Assembly (NCBI GenBank): GCA_964495095.1
Contig: CAZBUH010000021.1
Span: 1-25,153, forward strand
Reading direction: 5' to 3'
DNA length: 25,153 nt
DNA from: CAZBUH01 sp964495095
Lineage (GTDB): Bacteria; Bacillota; Clostridia; Oscillospirales; Oscillospiraceae
The notes beneath the pieces were generated by a model. The model was given only the letters and a program-made list of their open reading frames with translations, was not told the origin of the DNA and did no database searches. Below are positions 21,339 to 25,153 of this stretch, piece by piece. Position numbers and translations under genes: made by a program. How positions within the stretch are numbered: position 1 is the first letter of the stretch; each line of letters opens with the position of its first letter.

Positions 21339-22787
21339 ATGAAAAAGATGAGAAAACTCATTGCGGCATGCCTTGCCGCGGCAATGGTATTTTCTGTGAC
21401 TGCGGTGCTGTGCGGATCGCCGGCACTGGCAGCGGAGGAGAACGGGGACTATAAGCTGCTGGCGCTTACCTTTGACGACGGGCCGAGTAAATACACCTCG
21501 TACCTTCTGGATGAACTGGCGAAGCGTGACGCCCACTGCACCTTTTTTATGGTGGGCACCTGCGCAGCCCAGCGCCCGGAGGTATTAAAGCGTATGGCGG
21601 ACGAGGGACATCAGCTCGGCAACCATACATACAGCCACGCCAGCCTCAACACCTCAAACGTGACTAGCCAGCTGAGCGGATGCCGTAAGTATCTTGTTGC
21701 CGCAGGCGGCGAGCAGACCTATTACGTGAGGCCGCCTTATGGGAGCAGCAGCTCCGCCACCAGGGCCTATTTTAAGGCGCCTGCTATCCTGTGGTCCGTG
21801 GACCCCTACGATTGGAAGTATCTTAATACGAATACAGTCGTGAACAACATTATGTCAACGGTTAAGGATGGGGACATAATTCTGCTCCACGACCTTTACA
21901 AGACGAGTGTCGATGCGGCGCTTATAGTGATAGACAGGCTCCAGGCCCAGGGCTATGAATTTGTGACGGTGAGCGAGCTTTTCAGAAGAAGGGGAGTCAC
22001 ACCGGAAAACGGCAAGGTCTACACCTGCGCCAGAAACAACGGCGTGAATCTTGGGCCTGTCAAGGAGCCTGAGCCGGACCCCGAGTATTACGACGAGACA
22101 AAGCTGGATGAGCACTGGGGCTACGAGGCCATACAGTTTGTGCTCGCTGAGGGGCTTTTCACAAATTATGAGGATGGCAGCTTCGGGCCAAACAGGTATA
22201 TGACAAGGGGCATGTTCGTAACGGCCCTGGGCAGGCTCGCTGATGTGGAGGCCGTTGATATAGAGGAGCCTGTTTTCTCGGACGTGGACGCCGGCAGCGA
22301 GGCCGCGCCGTATGTCCAGTGGGCTGCGGAAAACGGGATAGTCGAGGGCTATGGGGACGAAAAGAACAGCTTCGGGATAAACGACACCATAACCCGGGAG
22401 CAGATGGCGACCATAATCCTGCGGTATATGAAATACGCTGGCTATGACACCGGGAGCCAGACCGATTTTGAGCTTAAGTTCACTGACAGCGGCGATATAT
22501 CGGAATACGCGGCGGAGGGCGTGAAATACTGCGCTGCTATCGGCCTTTTAAAGGGCGACCAGAATAACGCCTACGACCCGGCCAGCTTTACTACCAGGGC
22601 GCAGGCCGCCACGGTGTTCATGCGGCTGTGGAATTATCTTGTAAACGGCGGAGAGACGACGGATACGCCGGAGCCTGAGCCGTCTCCGGAGCCCTCCGGA
22701 GAGCCGGCGGAGGACCCGTCGGCGGGACAGCCGCAGGAGCCGGATCAGGACAATGAGCAGGTCCCTGACGCGCCCGTACAGGAGTAA
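21339..22787 (+). CDS. secreted polysaccharide deacetylase with three SLH repeats
   Basis: This is a 482-residue cell-surface protein. A signal peptide (1-31, basic start, hydrophobic core, ALA before AEENG) is followed by a NodB/carbohydrate esterase 4 domain at about 38-220: TFDDGPS (44-50), HxxxH metal pair H96/H100, RPPYGS (131-136), DPYDWK (155-160) and LLHD (182-185). These are the five classical motifs, so it should be active on GlcNAc or MurNAc residues of peptidoglycan or similar polymers. Three SLH repeats follow (about 255-302, 310-368, 378-434) and anchor it to a secondary wall polymer. The last 45 residues are acidic and proline-rich (TPEPEPSPEPSGEPAEDP). The ATG at 21339 is preceded by GGAGAGACAGAG; upstream in-frame sequence lacks signal-peptide character. 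Confidence 0.95.
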   Translation: MKKMRKLIAACLAAAMVFSVTAVLCGSPALAAEENGDYKLLALTFDDGPSKYTSYLLDELAKRDAHCTFFMVGTCAAQRPEVLKRMADEGHQLGNHTYSHASLNTSNVTSQLSGCRKYLVAAGGEQTYYVRPPYGSSSSATRAYFKAPAILWSVDPYDWKYLNTNTVVNNIMSTVKDGDIILLHDLYKTSVDAALIVIDRLQAQGYEFVTVSELFRRRGVTPENGKVYTCARNNGVNLGPVKEPEPDPEYYDETKLDEHWGYEAIQFVLAEGLFTNYEDGSFGPNRYMTRGMFVTALGRLADVEAVDIEEPVFSDVDAGSEAAPYVQWAAENGIVEGYGDEKNSFGINDTITREQMATIILRYMKYAGYDTGSQTDFELKFTDSGDISEYAAEGVKYCAAIGLLKGDQNNAYDPASFTTRAQAATVFMRLWNYLVNGGETTDTPEPEPSPEPSGEPAEDPSAGQPQEPDQDNEQVPDAPVQE

Positions 22788-22835
22788 GGCGATCCCGCTG
22801 CCGCGGCAGTACGGTTTCATAATATGGATTTACAG

Positions 22836-22870
22836 AGCCGGTGTGCCTCTTTGGGCGCACCGGCTTTCCT
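22836..22870 (+). terminator. intrinsic terminator after the SLH deacetylase
   Basis: AGCCGGTGTGCC (22836-22847) and GGCGCACCGGCT (22854-22865) form a 12-bp stem with one G-U pair and a 6-base loop, followed by TTCCTGTTTTAT. It lies 48 bases after the deacetylase stop and before the alcohol dehydrogenase. Confidence 0.85.
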
Positions 22871-22936
22871 GTTTTATACTTGCGCCGGGGCGGAGTATGT
22901 TATAAAATGTGTTTATTACTGAAAGGAAGTGCCAGA

Positions 22937-24049
22937 ATGGATTTTTCATATTTTATGCCCACGCGGATAATCTCCGGGCGGGACTGTGTAAAGAAGAACG
23001 CCGGGGCCATGGCCGGTCTGGGGAAGAAGGCCCTTGTCGTCACCGGCGCCCACTCCGCCGCAAATAACGGCTCTTTAAAGGATGTGCTGGCGGCCCTTAA
23101 GAAAAACGGGCAGCAGAGCGCGGTTTTTGATAAGGTCGTGCCGAATCCCCCGGTGTCCTGCGCCAGAGAGGGCGCGGAGCTGGCAAAGTCGGAGAAAGCG
23201 GACTTTATCGTTGCCGTGGGCGGCGGCTCCGCCATGGACGCGGGAAAAGCGATAGCAGCCATGGCCTGCCGTGAGATAGAGGACGGCGAGCTTTTTTCCG
23301 CCGATTACAGCGACGGCGTCCTGCCGGTAGTCTGCGTCCCCACAACGGCGGGGACAGGCTCTGAAGTCACGAAGGTGGCGGTGCTCACCTGCCCCTGGCT
23401 GGAGACGAAGTGCTCCATGGGCGGAAGCGCCCTTTTCCCCGCAGTGTCGTATCTTGACGGAAAGTATATGGAGACCCTGGGCCACGCCACTACGGTGAAC
23501 ACTGCGGTGGACGCCCTGACTCACGCGGTGGAGGGGATGCTCTCCACCGGGGCCTCGCCCATAACGGACATGCTGGGGGCTGAGAGTATCGGCATAATCT
23601 CCGCCAGATTCCGCGGAATGAAGGAGGATACCCTCACGGGCCTTGACAGGGATATGCTGCTCTACGCCTCCACACTGGCGGGGATGGTAATAGCGAATAC
23701 GGGCACAAACGTGGTGCACGCCATGGGCTACAGCCTGACATATTACAGGAACATCGACCACGGGAGGGCAAACGGCCTGCTCTTTGCCGAATATATGGCT
23801 TTTGTGAACAAATACGCCCCGGAGCGGGCGTCCTATGTGCTGCGGCTTATGGGCTGCGCAAACGCCGAGGAGCTGGCGGTGAAAATGCGGCAGCTTCTGG
23901 GCGAGCCTGACAACGTGACCGTGGGCGAGGCGGAAAAGTTTACGGAAAAGGTGCTTGCGACCAAGGCCGGGAATCTGGCAAAGTGCATAGCCTGCCCCAA
24001 CGAAAGAGAAGTGGCGAGAATCTACAAAAATTCCTTTGAGCTTATCTGA
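22937..24049 (+). CDS. iron-containing alcohol dehydrogenase
   Basis: This is a 370-residue group III (metal-dependent) alcohol dehydrogenase that should interconvert an alcohol and an aldehyde/ketone with NAD(P)H. VGGGSAMDAGKA (94-105) binds the dinucleotide; TTAGTGSEVT (136-145) is the usual second motif. The four metal ligands D192 and H196 (in VDALTHAVE), H261 (NVVHAMGY) and H275 (NIDHGRANG) are all present. The start MDFSYFMPTRIISG is typical and AAAGGAAG precedes it at a good distance; the frame is open upstream to 22841, but that stretch includes the terminator. A TATAAA at 22902-22907 may be the -10, with a poor -35 (TTGCGC). The substrate cannot be deduced. Confidence 0.94.
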   Translation: MDFSYFMPTRIISGRDCVKKNAGAMAGLGKKALVVTGAHSAANNGSLKDVLAALKKNGQQSAVFDKVVPNPPVSCAREGAELAKSEKADFIVAVGGGSAMDAGKAIAAMACREIEDGELFSADYSDGVLPVVCVPTTAGTGSEVTKVAVLTCPWLETKCSMGGSALFPAVSYLDGKYMETLGHATTVNTAVDALTHAVEGMLSTGASPITDMLGAESIGIISARFRGMKEDTLTGLDRDMLLYASTLAGMVIANTGTNVVHAMGYSLTYYRNIDHGRANGLLFAEYMAFVNKYAPERASYVLRLMGCANAEELAVKMRQLLGEPDNVTVGEAEKFTEKVLATKAGNLAKCIACPNEREVARIYKNSFELI

Positions 24050-24111
24050 CATAAAATCCGCAGCTTATTACCGGCGGGAATATAGATGTCCGTAATTGAA
24101 TAACCGGCCGA

Positions 24112-24140
24112 TTGAAATTGAAGCGCTTTTCGGATAAAAT
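24112..24140 (+). promoter_or_regulatory. promoter of the VOC protein gene
   Basis: TTGAAA (24112-24117), a 17-base spacer and TAAAAT (24135-24140) fit sigma-A well. Transcription would start near 24147, after the first in-frame ATG (24144), which helps to decide the start codon of the gene behind it. Confidence 0.68.
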
Positions 24141-24176
24141 GATATGTATATAGAAAAAATGAAAGGACGGATTACA

Positions 24177-25133
24177 TTGGTAAATCCCAATCCGATTTTT
24201 ACCGCCTTCAATCAGCTTGCATTCGTAGGGCCTGATTTCAGGAAGCTTGCCAAAGTCATGGCTGACGAGTACAAAATCGGCCCATGGCACATAGGCAACA
24301 CCGACCCTGACCAGATACCTCCCGTGGCTATCACGGACGTCACCTTAAACGACGAGTATCTGGGCACATACCAGGTTGCGATTTTTATGTGCGACTTTTT
24401 CCCATCCATACAGCTTGAGCCCATCCAGCCTCTCGGCGGAACAAAGAGCATTTTCCAGGAGTATATGGAAAAGCACACCATCGGCGTTCAGCATCTGTGC
24501 ATAAATAACGCCAACGGCGATTATGACCGCTGCTTTGAGGCGTTCCGCGCCCAGGGCGTGACCGGCTATCAGAGCGCCATAGTGGCCGGCTTTGAGCACT
24601 GCGGCTTTGCCGACCACGACGACCTGCTGGGGCTCAGCCTGGAGGTACACGACCGTTTTAAAGAGCCTGACGGGCCTCCCCCTGAGGGCGGAGAGATGTA
24701 CCCAGCGGACGGCAAGGCGCCGGAGGGGACTCCCCTTGCCACGGATATAAGCGGCATCGGCTTTGCGGTGAGGGATGCGGACAGGATTGCTGATATGTTT
24801 GAATCCTACGGAGTAGGCCCCTGGGAGGTAAAGGAGCTTCCCGCGGATAAGGACAATACATATCCCATAAAATATGCCGTGGCCCAGACCGGCAATCTGC
24901 TTTTGGAGCTTATCCAGCCCATGGGGCAGGATTATTTTGCAGAGGAGCTCGAAAAATACGGCCCCCGGGTACACCACATCACCTTTAAGCGTACCGGCTC
25001 CTACGAGGAGACTCTGGAGCGCATACGCAGGGCGGGCTTTAAGGATATGGAGACGGTTAAGATAAACGGCCGGGAGCGCACCTACTGCGACCACCAGTCC
25101 ATTATGGGGACAAACATTGAGATACTGAAATAA
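24177..25133 (+). CDS. two-domain VOC (glyoxalase/bleomycin-resistance fold) family protein
   Basis: This 318-residue protein is made of two VOC modules, about 8-160 and 188-318, joined by a proline-rich linker (DGPPPEGGEMYPADGKAPEG). The modules repeat each other: IGPWHI/VGPWEV, LEPIQP/LELIQP, VQHLCIN/VHHITFK. The first has a full set of possible metal ligands (Q13, E81, H106, E156); in the second Gly193 stands at the first place (G193, E244, H267, E315). This ligand pattern and sequence style resemble methylmalonyl-CoA epimerase and dioxygenase relatives; substrate unknown. I chose TTG at 24177, preceded by AAAGGACGG, because the promoter puts transcription start near 24147; ATGs at 24144 and 24159 lack a ribosome binding site. 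Confidence 0.85.
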   Translation: MVNPNPIFTAFNQLAFVGPDFRKLAKVMADEYKIGPWHIGNTDPDQIPPVAITDVTLNDEYLGTYQVAIFMCDFFPSIQLEPIQPLGGTKSIFQEYMEKHTIGVQHLCINNANGDYDRCFEAFRAQGVTGYQSAIVAGFEHCGFADHDDLLGLSLEVHDRFKEPDGPPPEGGEMYPADGKAPEGTPLATDISGIGFAVRDADRIADMFESYGVGPWEVKELPADKDNTYPIKYAVAQTGNLLLELIQPMGQDYFAEELEKYGPRVHHITFKRTGSYEETLERIRRAGFKDMETVKINGRERTYCDHQSIMGTNIEILK

Positions 25134-25153
25134 AAACCGGGACGCTGTGAAAA

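Noticed and set aside
22798..22809. 12-bp palindrome CTGCCGCGGCAG after the SLH deacetylase gene
   Set aside because: There is no loop or U-tract and no regulator nearby; a better terminator lies at 22836-22870. It is probably chance in GC-rich DNA.
24345..25094. Open frame of 249 codons on the minus strand opposite the VOC gene, and similar frames opposite adh (23075-24052) and wecB (19912-20991)
   Set aside because: These mirror the codon pattern of strong + strand genes and have no family resemblance or start signals.
1..25153. CRISPR array, tRNA/rRNA genes, transposase or phage genes
   Set aside because: No regularly spaced repeats, cloverleaf-like segments, rRNA sequence or recombinase/transposase motifs were seen on either strand.

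Overview
The window reads as chromosome of an endospore-forming, anaerobic Clostridia-type Firmicute, plausibly from the Oscillospiraceae and relatives. The grounds are a spoIIR gene, a V-type ATPase operon, an SLH-domain surface protein, the MEP-pathway gene ispE, strong GGAGG ribosome binding sites and TTGACA/TATAAT-like promoters in fairly GC-rich DNA. ATA is a favoured isoleucine codon despite the GC content. I see no rRNA, tRNA, CRISPR array, prophage or intact insertion sequence.

Layout. 1-445 (+): end of azlC and all of azlD (branched-chain amino acid export). 495-1122 (+): a PadR-type regulator and a very short DUF2812 protein, behind a promoter that overlaps a 38-bp palindrome. A two-way terminator at 1129-1164 separates them from the minus-strand block. 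Transcribed right to left from about 12.7 kb, that block holds nine V-type ATPase genes (stalk H/G, C, I, K, F, E, A, B, D), then two small membrane proteins (DUF378, DUF1294) and asnB.

A 324-base divergent spacer (12651-12974) carries promoters in both directions. To its right everything is on the + strand: an overlapping operon lrp/asnC - aminotransferase - apgM-like phosphomutase - ispE (12975-16718). Then spoIIR behind a long hairpin; then an operon of SAH/MTA deaminase - adenosylhomocysteinase-like hydrolase - UDP-GlcNAc 2-epimerase (17631-21273); then a secreted polysaccharide deacetylase with SLH repeats; an iron-type alcohol dehydrogenase; and a two-domain VOC (glyoxalase-fold) protein with its own promoter.

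How the genes work together. The V-ATPase couples ATP to ion movement across the membrane. The deaminase/hydrolase pair overlaps by 4 bases, and the hydrolase has Lys in the HMxxKT motif where classical SAH hydrolases have Gln/Glu. I infer that SAH is recycled through S-inosylhomocysteine, not by direct SAH hydrolysis. The 2-epimerase makes UDP-ManNAc, a precursor of the wall polymer to which SLH domains attach, and the next gene encodes an SLH protein.

I found no clear, wholly new system. The items most worth checking are the S-inosylhomocysteine route, the hairpin at spoIIR, the PadR operator with its mini-DUF2812 partner, the DUF1294 gene with no standard start codon, and the unassigned alcohol dehydrogenase/VOC neighbourhood.
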